Source: Nitrospira sp. (lineage in GTDB: Bacteria > Nitrospirota > Nitrospiria > Nitrospirales > Nitrospiraceae). Taken from it: DNA of 64,000 nucleotides. Where the stretch lies: NCBI GenBank assembly GCA_024760545.1, contig CP060501.1, forward strand, positions 1,525,501 to 1,589,500, read 5' to 3'. The translations under genes and the position numbers were made by a program. Below, piece after piece: positions 1-10,202 of the stretch. Every line of letters begins with the position of its first letter. Within the stretch, counting starts at the first letter, position 1. Below the pieces are notes generated by a model. It worked only from the letters and a program-made list of their open reading frames with translations. It did not search any database and was not told the DNA's origin.

Positions 1-1
1 G

Positions 2-595
2 CCCAGGCTGGAACAATTCATGGGTGCGATGACCGGCGCCTCGCGCATCAACTTCGAGACGTTCGCGGAGAAGTTTGATTTTTCTCGATTCCGGACCCTC
101 TGCGACGTCGGCGGCGCGACCGGCCTGCTCAGCATTGAGGTCGCGAAGCGACATCCGCATCTCACCTGTACCAGCTTCGATCTGCCGGTTGTCGAACCGA
201 TCGCGAAGAAACACATTGCCGCCTCCGGGCTGGAAGCTCGCGTGAGCACGGCGTCCGGTGACTTCTTCAAGGACCCGTTGCCGAAGGCCGACCTCATCAC
301 GATGGGTATGATTCTGCATGACTGGAATCTGGAGGACAAAATGCGCTTGATCCGATCAGCCTACGACGCGTTACCGCCAGGCGGCGCACTCGTCGCCATC
401 GAAGCGTTGATCGATGATGCCCGCCGCGAGAATGTGCAGGGACTACTGATGTCCCTCAACATGCTCATCGAATTCGGCGATGCGTTTGATTATTCCGGCG
501 CGGACTTCCGCCGGTGGTGTGGGGACGTCGGCTTCAAGCGATTCGAGGTCATGCACCTCGCCGGGCCGTCGAGCGCGGCTGTTGCCTATAAATAG
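2..595 (+). CDS. SAM-dependent O-methyltransferase, 5'-truncated by the window edge
   Basis: The reading frame is open from base 2, so the first ATG at 20 is probably internal and the N-terminal dimerisation region lies outside the window. About 197 residues remain of a family usually near 340. A glycine-rich SAM-binding motif (DVGGATG) and the LHDW segment holding the catalytic His-Asp of plant/bacterial family-2 O-methyltransferases (PF00891) are present in the expected order. The enzyme would transfer a methyl group from SAM to a hydroxyl of a small aromatic or isoprenoid substrate in the cytoplasm. The substrate cannot be told from this fragment. The next gene starts 51 bases after the stop on the same strand. 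Confidence 0.85.
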   Translation, partial: PRLEQFMGAMTGASRINFETFAEKFDFSRFRTLCDVGGATGLLSIEVAKRHPHLTCTSFDLPVVEPIAKKHIAASGLEARVSTASGDFFKDPLPKADLITMGMILHDWNLEDKMRLIRSAYDALPPGGALVAIEALIDDARRENVQGLLMSLNMLIEFGDAFDYSGADFRRWCGDVGFKRFEVMHLAGPSSAAVAYK

Positions 596-646
596 ACCGT
601 CCATTACTTGACTCTGTCTCCCCTCCCCCGTACGCTGAGGCATCCT

Positions 647-1357
647 ATGGGTTCCACCAATCACAAGAAAATCCTCATAGTCGAGGATGAGCAGGATATT
701 CTGCAGCTCGTCAAACTCTATCTGGAAAAGGAGGGGCTTCGCCCTGTCACGGCGATGAACGGGCTCGAGGCGCTCAAGAAAGTCAAAGAAGACAAACCTG
801 ATCTCGTCGTCCTCGACCTGATGCTGCCCGAGATGGACGGGCTCGAAGTCTGCAAGCGGCTGCGTTCCGCAGCGGATACCGCGATGCTGCCAATCATTAT
901 GTTGACGGCAAAAGCTGAAGAATCGGACACGATCGTTGGGCTCGAGTTGGGCGCCGATGATTACGTAACCAAGCCCTTCAGCCCCAAAGCGCTCGTCGCC
1001 AGGGTCAAAGCCCTGCTGCGTCGGGTGGAGCGCTCACCGACTACCGGCCCGGATCTGTACCGCTATGATACGCTCACGATGAATTTGTCCCGCCATGAGG
1101 TCAGCCTTGGTAAACAAGAGATCCCCTTGACCGCGAAAGAATTCGGCCTGCTGGAGCATCTGCTTCGGCATCGCGGTCGCGTGCTGACCCGCGAGGTGCT
1201 GCTCAATGCCGTGTGGGGATACGACTACTATGGCACGACCAGAACCGTCGACGTGCATATCCGCCGTCTGAAGCAAAAACTCCCGCTCCTCGAAGAAGCC
1301 ATCGTATCCGTCAAATCCCTCGGATACAAACTGAAAGATTTCGACGGATCAGGATGA
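647..1357 (+). CDS. OmpR/PhoB-family response regulator
   Basis: A 236-residue DNA-binding regulator. The N-terminal receiver has the acidic pair in ILIVEDE and the phospho-acceptor Asp57 (VLDLMLP); a Lys in TKPF closes the active site. The C-terminal winged helix (about residues 135-230) ends with the usual RTVDVHIRRLKQKL recognition-helix segment. A TTG 39 bases upstream is in frame, but the ATG at 647 has GAGG six bases before it and puts the receiver at its normal start. The stop overlaps the kinase start in an ATGA, so the two are translationally coupled. Similarity to PhoB is by architecture; no phosphate genes are nearby to confirm the stimulus. Confidence 0.93.
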   Translation: MGSTNHKKILIVEDEQDILQLVKLYLEKEGLRPVTAMNGLEALKKVKEDKPDLVVLDLMLPEMDGLEVCKRLRSAADTAMLPIIMLTAKAEESDTIVGLELGADDYVTKPFSPKALVARVKALLRRVERSPTTGPDLYRYDTLTMNLSRHEVSLGKQEIPLTAKEFGLLEHLLRHRGRVLTREVLLNAVWGYDYYGTTRTVDVHIRRLKQKLPLLEEAIVSVKSLGYKLKDFDGSG

Positions 1358-3210
1358 CTTGGTCGATTCGATGGAAAGTGACGGTCGGCACGCTCGCGGC
1401 GGTCGTCTGTGGCCTCGTGCTCGCCGGAGTGATCCTGGTTCAATTCTTCGAGCGACAGGCCCTCCTCGAACTGAGGGCGGTGCTGGAAACGAAAACCCAG
1501 CTCGTTGAATACGCGGTCCAACCGCTGTTTCACTCAGACTCTTCACCTCCGACACCGGCTTCCCTGCAAGAGACGGCGCGAGACCTCAGCAACCGCGCAT
1601 CCGCTCGCATCACGTTGATTGCCGCAAACGGAACGGTGCTTGCCGATAGCGCCGTACGGGATATCGACCTATCCGCCATGGAGAACCATCGGTCTCGGCC
1701 TGAGATCCAACAAGCTTTTTCCACAGGACAGGGGCAGGACATCCGGATGAGTCACACCACCGGCGAGCGAACGATGTACCGTGCCGTCCTGCTGCGGCAA
1801 CCTCAGCCCGCTCCGCCGATCGTCGTGCGTGTGAGCCTTCCCATGGTTGTGTTGGATCGCGAGCTTTCTGAATTGCGTCAACAGCTCTTTCTGGCTTTCG
1901 GCATCGCGCTCCTCGTCGCCCTCACGGTAAGTATCTGGCTGGCTCACAGTATCAGCAGGCCCCTTTCGGACATTGCGGCGGCGGCCCAGTACTTGAGCTC
2001 CGGCAGCCGGGTCCTTCCCATCCGAGCCAGTACGCAGGACGAGGTCGGTCTTTTGGCCACGACGCTCAATCACGTGGCGGAGCAGCTTCACGCGAAGATC
2101 GACGAACTCTCGGAAGATCGCGCTCAACTGCTTGCCGTGCTCACCTCGATGGTCGAAGGCGTCATGGTGCTGGACTACCGCGGCCAGGTCTTGCAGATTA
2201 ACCCGGCCCTCGAACGCATGTTCGGCATTTCTCGAGTGGAAGCCCGTGGACGTCCATGCGCGGAGCTCTTCCGCCATCAACAACTCAACGATCTGGTGAC
2301 GGCCATTCTCCAATCTCGCGCCCCCCATGAGGATGAAATCATGCTGCCGCTCAGCGGGCGGTATCTCCAAATCGAAGCATCCCCGGCGGGAGGTGAACGG
2401 GAAAACGAAGCCTGTATCGTCTTGGTGTTCCATGACATCACCGAACTGCGGCGTCTGGAAAAAATACGGAAGGACTTTGTTGCGAATGTCTCACATGAAC
2501 TTCGGACTCCGCTCACGTCCATCAAAGGCTACGTTGAAGCACTTCTCGACGGCGCCAAAGACGACCCCCCCGTCGCCGCAAAGTTCCTGGAAATCATCCT
2601 CAGACAAAGCGATCGTCTCAATTTGATCATTGAAGACCTCCTCGAGCTGTCGAAGATCGAATCGGGCCGGGTCCTGTTGAAAGCGGAGCCCCTTGAGTTG
2701 CGCACCATCGTCGACCGGACCCTGTCGATCATGAAACCGATCGCCGACAAGAATCGGCATCGGCTCGTCACCGTGATCGACCCGTCGCTCCCCTCAGTGG
2801 CGGGCGACGAAGGCCGGCTCGTGCAAGTCTTGACCAATCTGCTCGATAACGCGATCAAGTATACGCCGGCAGGTGGGACCATCACCGTCGGCGCCAAGCT
2901 CATCCCTTCCTTTGGGACTGATCACCCGGCGAAGACGATCGAGCTCAGCGTCGCCGACACCGGAATCGGGATTCCCGAACAGGATCGTCCCCGCGTCTTC
3001 GAGCGCTTTTATCGTGTCGACAAAGCCCGATCCCGAGAGCTGGGCGGCACAGGGCTTGGGCTCGCCATCGTGAAACATATTGTGGAAGGACATGGAGGGC
3101 ACGTGTGGGTAGAAGCCAATCAGCCGCAAGGCAGTCGATTCGTCGTTCGCCTGCCGCTCAGCCCCAAAGCCAGAGGTCTGGCTCAAGTGACGGAAGCAAG
3201 TAGGGCATGA
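1354..3210 (+). CDS. PhoR-type membrane sensor histidine kinase
   Basis: A 618-residue inner-membrane kinase paired with the preceding regulator. Order: transmembrane helix near residues 8-30, a periplasmic sensor of about 145 residues, a second helix near 178-200, HAMP, a PAS domain (about 268-375), a dimerisation domain with phospho-acceptor His381 in SHELRTPLTS, then an ATPase domain with N box (NLLDNAIKY), G1 (DTGIGIP) and G2 (GGTGLGLAI). The layout of extracytoplasmic sensor, HAMP and PAS is that of PhoR/ResE-like kinases. The open frame extends upstream, but the ATG overlapping the regulator stop (ATGA) is the natural start. The ligand is unknown. Confidence 0.93.
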   Translation: MTWSIRWKVTVGTLAAVVCGLVLAGVILVQFFERQALLELRAVLETKTQLVEYAVQPLFHSDSSPPTPASLQETARDLSNRASARITLIAANGTVLADSAVRDIDLSAMENHRSRPEIQQAFSTGQGQDIRMSHTTGERTMYRAVLLRQPQPAPPIVVRVSLPMVVLDRELSELRQQLFLAFGIALLVALTVSIWLAHSISRPLSDIAAAAQYLSSGSRVLPIRASTQDEVGLLATTLNHVAEQLHAKIDELSEDRAQLLAVLTSMVEGVMVLDYRGQVLQINPALERMFGISRVEARGRPCAELFRHQQLNDLVTAILQSRAPHEDEIMLPLSGRYLQIEASPAGGERENEACIVLVFHDITELRRLEKIRKDFVANVSHELRTPLTSIKGYVEALLDGAKDDPPVAAKFLEIILRQSDRLNLIIEDLLELSKIESGRVLLKAEPLELRTIVDRTLSIMKPIADKNRHRLVTVIDPSLPSVAGDEGRLVQVLTNLLDNAIKYTPAGGTITVGAKLIPSFGTDHPAKTIELSVADTGIGIPEQDRPRVFERFYRVDKARSRELGGTGLGLAIVKHIVEGHGGHVWVEANQPQGSRFVVRLPLSPKARGLAQVTEASRA

Positions 3211-3258
3211 CGTACTCGACCTACCGTTTAAACGAATCGTACAAACTGTAAGCGACCC

Positions 3259-4251
3259 TTACCACCGAACAAGACCGGTTGCCCATGTCAGCCCACCGCC
3301 AAAGCTGCCCAGCAGCACCAAATCCCCCGTCGAAATGTTCCCGCTGCGGACCGCATGATCGAGCGCGATCGGAAGAGACGCAGAGGACGTATTGCCATAG
3401 TGTTCGATGACCGACGCGAGTCGGCCCGGCTCAATACCCAGCCGATCCGCCACTTGGGTCAGAATTCGGCCGTTCGCCTGGTGGAGCACAACCTGCTTCA
3501 GGTCCGCCGGACGGATGCCGAATTCCTTCAGGATGTCCAGCACAGCCTGCTCGACCCGTCGAATGGCTAGGCGAAACAGCGCCGCTCCCTGCATACGAAG
3601 CACGTGCTCCCGTTTGTTCAACGTGTCGGATGACAGGGGCCTGCGTGATCCTCCACCGGGGATCCGAATGAGCCCGTGGTGCGACCCATCGGCAAACAAC
3701 CTGATTCCGAGAATCCCCCGCCGTTCCGGGCATTGATCTTCCTCGCCTCGAATTAGGACGGCCCCAGCCCCATCACCGAACAACAGCGCTGTCGCAGCAT
3801 CCTGAGGATCGAGCGATCGAGACTTTACCTCTGAGGCCACAACCAGGCAGGTCTTTACCTGTCCGCTCTGAACCATGGCTTGCGCCATCGAAAGTCCATA
3901 CAAGAATCCCGAACAGGAGGCAGACACATCAAACGCCCCCACTTGTTTGCATCCTAATCCGCGTTGAACAGCACAGGCCGTGGACGGAAAGACCATATCA
4001 GGCGAGGTCGTGGAAAGAACGATGGCCTCGATAGAAGAAGCCGTAGCCCCCGCAGCATCGAGCGCCCGGCGCCCCGCCTCAATCCCCAGATCAGATGGCG
4101 CTTCGTGATCACCGGCCCAATGGCGCGCCCGGATACCGGTAAGCCGTTGGATTCTGGCCGGGGACAAATTCAGCGTAGGAGCAATCTCTTCATTGGACAC
4201 GACCCGGGACGGGAGATAGCTGCCAGTTCCAATAATCCGGGCTCGAATCAT
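3259..4251 (-). CDS. fabH: 3-oxoacyl-ACP synthase III
   Basis: A 330-residue condensing enzyme that joins acetyl-CoA (or another acyl-CoA) to malonyl-ACP to start fatty-acid synthesis. The catalytic triad is intact: Cys113 in SASCSGF, His257 in LHQANGRI and Asn287 in YGNTSS; a GDGAGAV segment and the C-terminal GGGLTWA motif also match. The frame extends 39 codons upstream, but the family begins at IRARIIGTGSYLP, which fits the ATG at 4251. It stands alone, convergent with the kinase gene, without acpP, fabD or fabG beside it. It may therefore be an accessory FabH paralog serving a special lipid or secondary product. Confidence 0.92.
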   Translation of the reverse strand: MIRARIIGTGSYLPSRVVSNEEIAPTLNLSPARIQRLTGIRARHWAGDHEAPSDLGIEAGRRALDAAGATASSIEAIVLSTTSPDMVFPSTACAVQRGLGCKQVGAFDVSASCSGFLYGLSMAQAMVQSGQVKTCLVVASEVKSRSLDPQDAATALLFGDGAGAVLIRGEEDQCPERRGILGIRLFADGSHHGLIRIPGGGSRRPLSSDTLNKREHVLRMQGAALFRLAIRRVEQAVLDILKEFGIRPADLKQVVLHQANGRILTQVADRLGIEPGRLASVIEHYGNTSSASLPIALDHAVRSGNISTGDLVLLGSFGGGLTWATGLVRW

Positions 4252-4388
4252 GCCAAAACCACCAAATATTCTAGGGAAATTGTCCAGGTTTCCAATGCGC
4301 ACGGGATTATAGGGAGCGCGAGAAGGCAGGTCAACCAAACCACTCTTCTGATTGCTTTTTGCCCGCATCCTTGCTATGTGTGTCCGTC

Positions 4389-5384
4389 ATGGCCCCACGC
4401 GCTATTCGAACTGTTGCTGGTCCGTCATCCAGGTGTTCAGGTATCTGGCTGGTGGCGTGGCTCGGCGTGAGTTCTCTCGTTTTGGCCTCCTGTGCCGGCG
4501 ATGTCGGTACGGACGATGTACGGAAGGGGATAAAGAAGGCCATCAGTGGTACAGACGAGCAGATTTTTATCGGAGATACCCTTGAGAACCACTACCACCC
4601 GAATGTGATCATGAAGCGGGGTGAAGCGTATTTTGAAAAGGAAGAGTATGCGGAAGCCTTAGTTGAGTACAAGCACTTCATGGATCTCCATCGCAATCAC
4701 GTCCTGGCCCCGTACGCGGCCTTCAGGATCGGCGAAATTCATTTTAAGATGGCGAAGACCATCGATCGTGATCCCGAACCAATGCAAAAGGCCATTACCG
4801 CATTCGACCAGATGAGAAAAGACTTCCCTGGTAGCCGCTATGATACACAGGCTCAGCAAAAACTCGATGAGTGCCACGATTGGCTCTCTCAGATGCATCT
4901 CTTCGTGGGGCAATTCTACTACCGGCGGGGGTCCTACCTCGCGGCTGCTCATCGGTTTGAACAGATCATCAAGACCTACCCCAATAAGCCCGTCGCCTCC
5001 GATGCCCTGTACTTCCTAGCCAAGTCCTACCATGAAATGGGAGCCGACGATTGGGCAAGAGAAAAGCTCATCCTATTGGCCGAAAAATATCCGGACAGTC
5101 CTTCCTCAGGGTCCGGAAAGAGCCTGCTGGAGAAAATCGGCGGAGCACAACCAAGTACGCTGCTGGCACAGAAGTCGGATTCGGCCCTCCTTTCCGACGC
5201 TGGGCCCACGACAATGATCCGAAGCAGCCGACCAGAAGCCACCAATCGACAATCCGCTTCTTCACTTTCATCTTCCCCAATGACGACGCTGGGCGTTCCT
5301 TCGTCGCTCGATTCCTTTGTTGCTCCCTCTACCAACACACTGGGGCAAGGCTTTACGGCCTGCCGCCTTGGCGCCTGGTGCTGA
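4389..5384 (+). CDS. bamD: BamD-like outer-membrane assembly lipoprotein
   Basis: About 331 residues. A signal peptide with lipobox-like LVLASC predicts a lipoprotein. After it come tetratricopeptide-type helices (EAYFEKEEYAEALVEY, FYYRRGSYLAAAHRFEQI, the YFLAKSYHEMGADDWA region) arranged as in BamD/YfiO, the essential accessory of the BAM beta-barrel insertion complex. The segment after residue 250 is a serine/threonine-rich, probably disordered tail longer than in E. coli BamD. The start is uncertain: a TTG at 4359 and the ATG at 4389 are in frame and neither has a clear ribosome binding site; the ATG gives a normal signal peptide. Divergent from fabH. Confidence 0.75.
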   Translation: MAPRAIRTVAGPSSRCSGIWLVAWLGVSSLVLASCAGDVGTDDVRKGIKKAISGTDEQIFIGDTLENHYHPNVIMKRGEAYFEKEEYAEALVEYKHFMDLHRNHVLAPYAAFRIGEIHFKMAKTIDRDPEPMQKAITAFDQMRKDFPGSRYDTQAQQKLDECHDWLSQMHLFVGQFYYRRGSYLAAAHRFEQIIKTYPNKPVASDALYFLAKSYHEMGADDWAREKLILLAEKYPDSPSSGSGKSLLEKIGGAQPSTLLAQKSDSALLSDAGPTTMIRSSRPEATNRQSASSLSSSPMTTLGVPSSLDSFVAPSTNTLGQGFTACRLGAWC

Positions 5385-5593
5385 TTCAGTCGTTAAGAGT
5401 CCGAAGCGTTGAGGGCTGAACACAGCGAGTTGAAGATCGCTCTCCAGCATCCCGCTGATTGCTTAAAAGGATCGTTCAAAAGACCATCCAACGAGGCCTT
5501 AAGGAGTGAGGATCCTGAGGTGTACGATTGAGATGCCTTGGGGGAAACGCGAGGCTAAGAACGATACTGTGGGGAGTTCTGTTTCAATGCCCG
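5385..5593. other. Intergenic region, no gene supported
   Basis: Spacer between convergent genes. A short plus-strand frame starts at GTG 5506 behind an AAGGAG, but it runs into the ccdA coding region and its product matches nothing I know. No clear terminator hairpin is visible. Confidence 0.4.
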
Positions 5594-6346
5594 TTACTGG
5601 CCCAGATACCAGCCGATCCCATATCGCTCCAAAAAACTGGTCACCATCGTCAGTGAATTCGCATAGATCATCACGCCGACCAAGACCAACATGACTCCGC
5701 TCACGGTCGAAACGCCCCACAGATAGGCCCGCACTTCTTTGAAATAGGCCAAGAACCGATCAACACCCAATGCGGTCAGGAACAACGGCAACCCTAAGCC
5801 GACCGAGTAAAACGTCAGCAACACGACCCCATTGAGAAGGGAATCCGTCGTACTGGCATAGAGAAGGATGGATCCTAGTACCGGCCCCACACACGGAGTC
5901 CACCCTGCGGCGAAGGCGACCCCGATCAAGAATGACCCGAGATACCCGGCTGGGCGACTGCGGAATTGATACCGATGCTCCATTTTTAAGAATTTCAAAT
6001 TCAGTATCCCGAGCAGATAGAGCCCAAACACGATAATCAACACCCCGCCGATGCGTCGAATCGTGTCTTGATGGGTGATCAGGACCTGGCCCAGAAAACT
6101 GGCTGATGCGCCGAACGCGATAAAGACAGATGAAAACCCGGCGATAAACAACAACGAGTTCAGAACAATCGCTTTCTTGAACTTCACCCGTTCAGATGCA
6201 TCCGCCAATTGTTCGACGGATAGCCCCGTAATGTAGGAAATGTAGCTCGGCACCAACGGCAGAACGCATGGAGACACGAATGAGAGGAGCCCTGCTGAGA
6301 AGGCGGCAATGAGCGAGATCTGTGGGATAGACTGAGTCATGGTCAC
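5594..6346 (-). CDS. ccdA: CcdA-type thiol-disulfide electron transporter
   Basis: A 250-residue polytopic membrane protein with about six hydrophobic helices. It carries the two hallmark cysteine motifs of the CcdA/DsbD transmembrane family: SPCVLPL (Cys27) and TPCVGP (Cys152). This family takes electrons from cytoplasmic thioredoxin and delivers them across the inner membrane to periplasmic thiol proteins, for example in cytochrome c maturation. Its ATG overlaps the stop of the upstream thioredoxin-like gene by four bases, so the two are made together and very likely form an electron-transfer pair. Confidence 0.92.
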   Translation of the reverse strand: MTMTQSIPQISLIAAFSAGLLSFVSPCVLPLVPSYISYITGLSVEQLADASERVKFKKAIVLNSLLFIAGFSSVFIAFGASASFLGQVLITHQDTIRRIGGVLIIVFGLYLLGILNLKFLKMEHRYQFRSRPAGYLGSFLIGVAFAAGWTPCVGPVLGSILLYASTTDSLLNGVVLLTFYSVGLGLPLFLTALGVDRFLAYFKEVRAYLWGVSTVSGVMLVLVGVMIYANSLTMVTSFLERYGIGWYLGQ

Positions 6347-6921
6347 GACTTCATCAGTGCATAAATCAAATCGCGTGCCTCTGGTGAGTCCCAGTCACGA
6401 GCGCCGAAAATCTTTTGTCGCACGATACCTTGACGGTCGACCATGAAGGTGATTGGGATCGTCCGTGCTCCGTATGTAAGGCCTACGCGATACTCCGAAT
6501 CGTGCAGAATGGGAAATGTGAACCCCATTCGTTTCTGGAACGGGCGTGTCACGGCCGCACCCTGCGGATCGGTAGACACCGCCAAAATCTCGAACTCGCC
6601 TCGTGGAAAGGTTCGATAGAGCTGTTCCATCGCCGGCATCTCAACACGGCATGGCCCACACCAGGTCGCCCAAAAATTCAGCAGCACGACTTTTCCTCTC
6701 AGCTGGGATAAACTCATGACGTTGCCGGCAAGGTCCCGCAGCTTGAAATTCGGAGCTTCGTCACCGACCTGGACGACACCACGTTCGAAGACTTGCCACG
6801 TTTTAGTCCGGAGCGACTCTGCCTCGGAACAAGGTGCCATGAAAAGCATGCCGACTGCTATGAAGGTAAAAACCGCAGCCGCTGGAGGATGTTTCACAGC
6901 TAAGAGCAGCGAGGACTTCAA
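6343..6921 (-). CDS. TlpA/ResA-type periplasmic thioredoxin-like protein
   Basis: A 192-residue exported thiol oxidoreductase. An N-terminal hydrophobic segment (about residues 13-29) is a signal peptide or anchor. The thioredoxin fold follows, with active site Trp-Cys88-Gly-Pro-Cys91 and the cis-proline loop near TIPITF. Such proteins reduce disulfides of apocytochrome c or related partners. The downstream ccdA overlaps it by four bases and would keep it reduced. The start at 6921 is a TTG with AGGG about eight bases upstream; no in-frame ATG lies before the hydrophobic segment, so TTG is the best choice. No proper lipobox is seen (MAPC has proline before the cysteine). Confidence 0.9.
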   Translation of the reverse strand: MKSSLLLAVKHPPAAAVFTFIAVGMLFMAPCSEAESLRTKTWQVFERGVVQVGDEAPNFKLRDLAGNVMSLSQLRGKVVLLNFWATWCGPCRVEMPAMEQLYRTFPRGEFEILAVSTDPQGAAVTRPFQKRMGFTFPILHDSEYRVGLTYGARTIPITFMVDRQGIVRQKIFGARDWDSPEARDLIYALMKS

Positions 6922-7204
6922 TCTTTTGCCCTTAACATAATCGCGGTCGCTAAGGTTAAGAGTTCTGGACCAGGTGGCTCATTATGACAACATGATATGT
7001 TACAAGTCCGCAAAAACCTGAGTCAAGTAAAGGCACATGACAAATTCTCATCCCCCCTACTATCGAAGTGATGGACAAAGTGAACCGATCTCTCTAGAAT
7101 TACCGAAGTTTGTGCTTGGCTTATCACTCAGCACTACTCATCACATTCACAATCAGCAGACAGACCAGCGATGGTTTTCCATAACCTGAACCCACGAGGG
7201 GCAT

Positions 7205-8353
7205 ATGCGAGACAATTATCTCTTTACTTCGGAATCGGTCACTGAGGGACATCCGGATAAGATCGCCGACCAGATCTCCGACGGCATCTTAGACGCCATC
7301 ATCGCTCAAGACAAACATTCCCGTGTCGCCTGCGAAACGATCCTGACCACGGGGATTGCCTTTGTGGCCGGTGAAATTTCCACCAAGGCCTATGTCGAAA
7401 TCCCGGATATTATCCGTGATGTCATTAAGGATGTCGGCTATTGTGATGCCTCGTGGGGGTTCGACTTCCATACCTGCTCAGTCCTGACCGCCATTCACCA
7501 GCAATCCAGTGATATTGCCATGGGCGTGGATTCCGGTGGCGCCGGCGATCAGGGCCTGATGTTCGGGTATGCCACCAATGAAACGGATGAACTCATGCCG
7601 ATGCCGATCGTGTTGGCCCACAGACTGACCAAGCGTCTTGCCGAGGTCCGAAAAAAGAAGATTCTCGATTGGGTGAGACCGGACGGCAAATCCCAAGTGA
7701 CGGTTGAATACAAAAACGGCAAGCCCGTGCGGATCGATACGATCGTCGTTTCCACACAACATAGCCCGGATGTGACGAGCAAACAGATTGAACGTGACAT
7801 CATGGAAAAGGTTATCAAGCCTGTGATGCCCAAAGGCCTTTATGACCCAACCGGCGTGAAGCATCACATCAACCCCACCGGACGTTTCGTCGTCGGCGGT
7901 CCGATGGGTGACACAGGGCTTACGGGCCGAAAGATCATCGTCGATACCTACGGTGGACATGGTAGTCACGGTGGTGGCGCTTTCTCCGGCAAGGACCCCA
8001 CAAAGGTGGACCGTTCCGCCTCGTACATGGCGCGCTACATCGCCAAGAATCTCGTTGCCGCCGGCTTGGCCGAAAAGTGCGAAGTACAGTTAGCCTACGC
8101 AATCGGGGTTGCTGATCCTGTCTCCGTGCTCGTCGACACGAAGAACACCGAAAAAGTATCGGTCGACATTCTCGATAAACTTGTGCGCAAGCACTTCCCC
8201 TTGACTCCTCGAGGTATTATCGATCATCTCAAGCTCCGACGGCCGATTTTCCGTAAGACGGCCGCTTACGGACACTTTGGACGCAACGAACCGGAATTCA
8301 CCTGGGAAAAGACCGACAAGGTCAAAGCACTCCGCAAAGACACCGGCCTGTAA
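7205..8353 (+). CDS. metK: S-adenosylmethionine synthase
   Basis: A 382-residue cytoplasmic enzyme making SAM from methionine and ATP. Family motifs are intact: SVTEGHPDK at residues 10-19 (ATP and metal binding), the [21 protein letters not shown] loop (phosphate binding, here described in pieces [10 protein letters not shown] and [10 protein letters not shown]) and GHFGR near the C terminus. The ATG has GAGGGG just upstream. It is followed 117 bases later by ahcY, so synthesis of SAM and removal of S-adenosylhomocysteine are side by side. A strong hairpin with a T tract lies between the two genes, so they are probably not always co-transcribed. Confidence 0.97.
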   Translation: MRDNYLFTSESVTEGHPDKIADQISDGILDAIIAQDKHSRVACETILTTGIAFVAGEISTKAYVEIPDIIRDVIKDVGYCDASWGFDFHTCSVLTAIHQQSSDIAMGVDSGGAGDQGLMFGYATNETDELMPMPIVLAHRLTKRLAEVRKKKILDWVRPDGKSQVTVEYKNGKPVRIDTIVVSTQHSPDVTSKQIERDIMEKVIKPVMPKGLYDPTGVKHHINPTGRFVVGGPMGDTGLTGRKIIVDTYGGHGSHGGGAFSGKDPTKVDRSASYMARYIAKNLVAAGLAEKCEVQLAYAIGVADPVSVLVDTKNTEKVSVDILDKLVRKHFPLTPRGIIDHLKLRRPIFRKTAAYGHFGRNEPEFTWEKTDKVKALRKDTGL

Positions 8354-8362
8354 GCGTAGTGA

Positions 8363-9730
<1,368 letters not shown>

Positions 9731-9731
9731 T

Positions 9732-9838
9732 CGCGGGTCCTGTCGGGGAAGCGCTCTGACGTGCTCACTACACCCATCCCCCAGTGGGGCCCTTTCGTTG
9801 CGCGCGTCAGCGCAGGCGTTCCCCGCCACCCGCGGAAT
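9732..9838 (+). ncRNA. Candidate structured RNA downstream of ahcY
   Basis: The 107 bases directly after the ahcY stop can fold into one long interrupted helix. The pairs are 9732-9738 with 9828-9834 (CGCGGGT/ACCCGCG), 9745-9750 with 9819-9824, 9756-9761 with 9805-9810, and an apical hairpin 9778-9781 with 9786-9789. A large internal loop sits between the last two. An intrinsic terminator follows at 9878-9911. The length with terminator (about 180 nt) and the rod with an internal bubble recall 6S RNA, but I see no sequence signature that proves it. It could also be an ahcY 3' UTR structure. The plus strand is chosen from the terminator T run. Confidence 0.35.
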
Positions 9839-9877
9839 AGATCCCATTCCCCACCCTGCTCGTGGTGGAGCGAAGAA

Positions 9878-9911
9878 GAAGGCAGTCTCATGTGAGACTG
9901 CCTTCGCTTTT
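9878..9911 (+). terminator. Perfect 13-bp hairpin terminator after ahcY or the candidate RNA
   Basis: The arms GAAGGCAGTCTCA (9878-9890) and TGAGACTGCCTTC (9893-9905) are perfectly complementary and are followed by GCTTTT. This is a factor-independent terminator on the plus strand, 150 bases beyond the ahcY stop. Confidence 0.8.
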
Positions 9912-10035
9912 CGTGGCACCCATACTCAGACGATTGCGTGACGTTAACCCAGCTCTCCCACTCTCACGACGTGTGAAGGGAGGGGCAAAGAGTCTGCGCA
10001 ATTGAGAGCACCCGCATCTCATCTGCAGAGAAGAG

Positions 10036-10066
10036 AAAAAAGGCCGCCTGAAAAGGCGGCCTTTTT
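10036..10066. terminator. Bidirectional terminator with GAAA tetraloop
   Basis: A 13-bp stem (AAAAAGGCCGCCT with AGGCGGCCTTTTT) closes on the tetraloop GAAA at 10050-10053. A-runs before and T-runs after it make it work in both directions. It separates plus-strand ahcY from the minus-strand cyclase gene. Bases 9912-10035 and 10067-10202 hold nothing else that I can identify. Confidence 0.9.
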
Positions 10067-10202
10067 GTGTTTTGCTGCTTAGGGATTTGCAGACTGATCG
10101 ATTTCCAGGCAGGAATGGTTACCTCGATCCTTTCTTCAATCTGACAAAAGAGCTTCTTCATTCTCCCAGTCAAATTGTATTGCCGCAATCAGTGGGGGAA
10201 AA

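Noticed and set aside
1669-2433. 254-codon minus-strand frame opposite the PhoR-type kinase
   Set aside because: A shadow of the conserved kinase coding sequence; the product has no motif.
5506-5694. Plus-strand frame with AAGGAG before GTG
   Set aside because: It overlaps the 3' end of ccdA by about 100 bases, the product resembles nothing known, and base composition in codon positions is that of the opposite gene.
6922-7204. SAM riboswitch before metK
   Set aside because: None of the conserved SAM-I, SAM-II or SAM-V core segments is visible. The region before ahcY also lacks the conserved SAH riboswitch core.
9732-9838. Signal recognition particle RNA
   Set aside because: The length and rod shape fit, but the apical GGAA/GNAR tetraloop with its symmetric loop sequence is absent.
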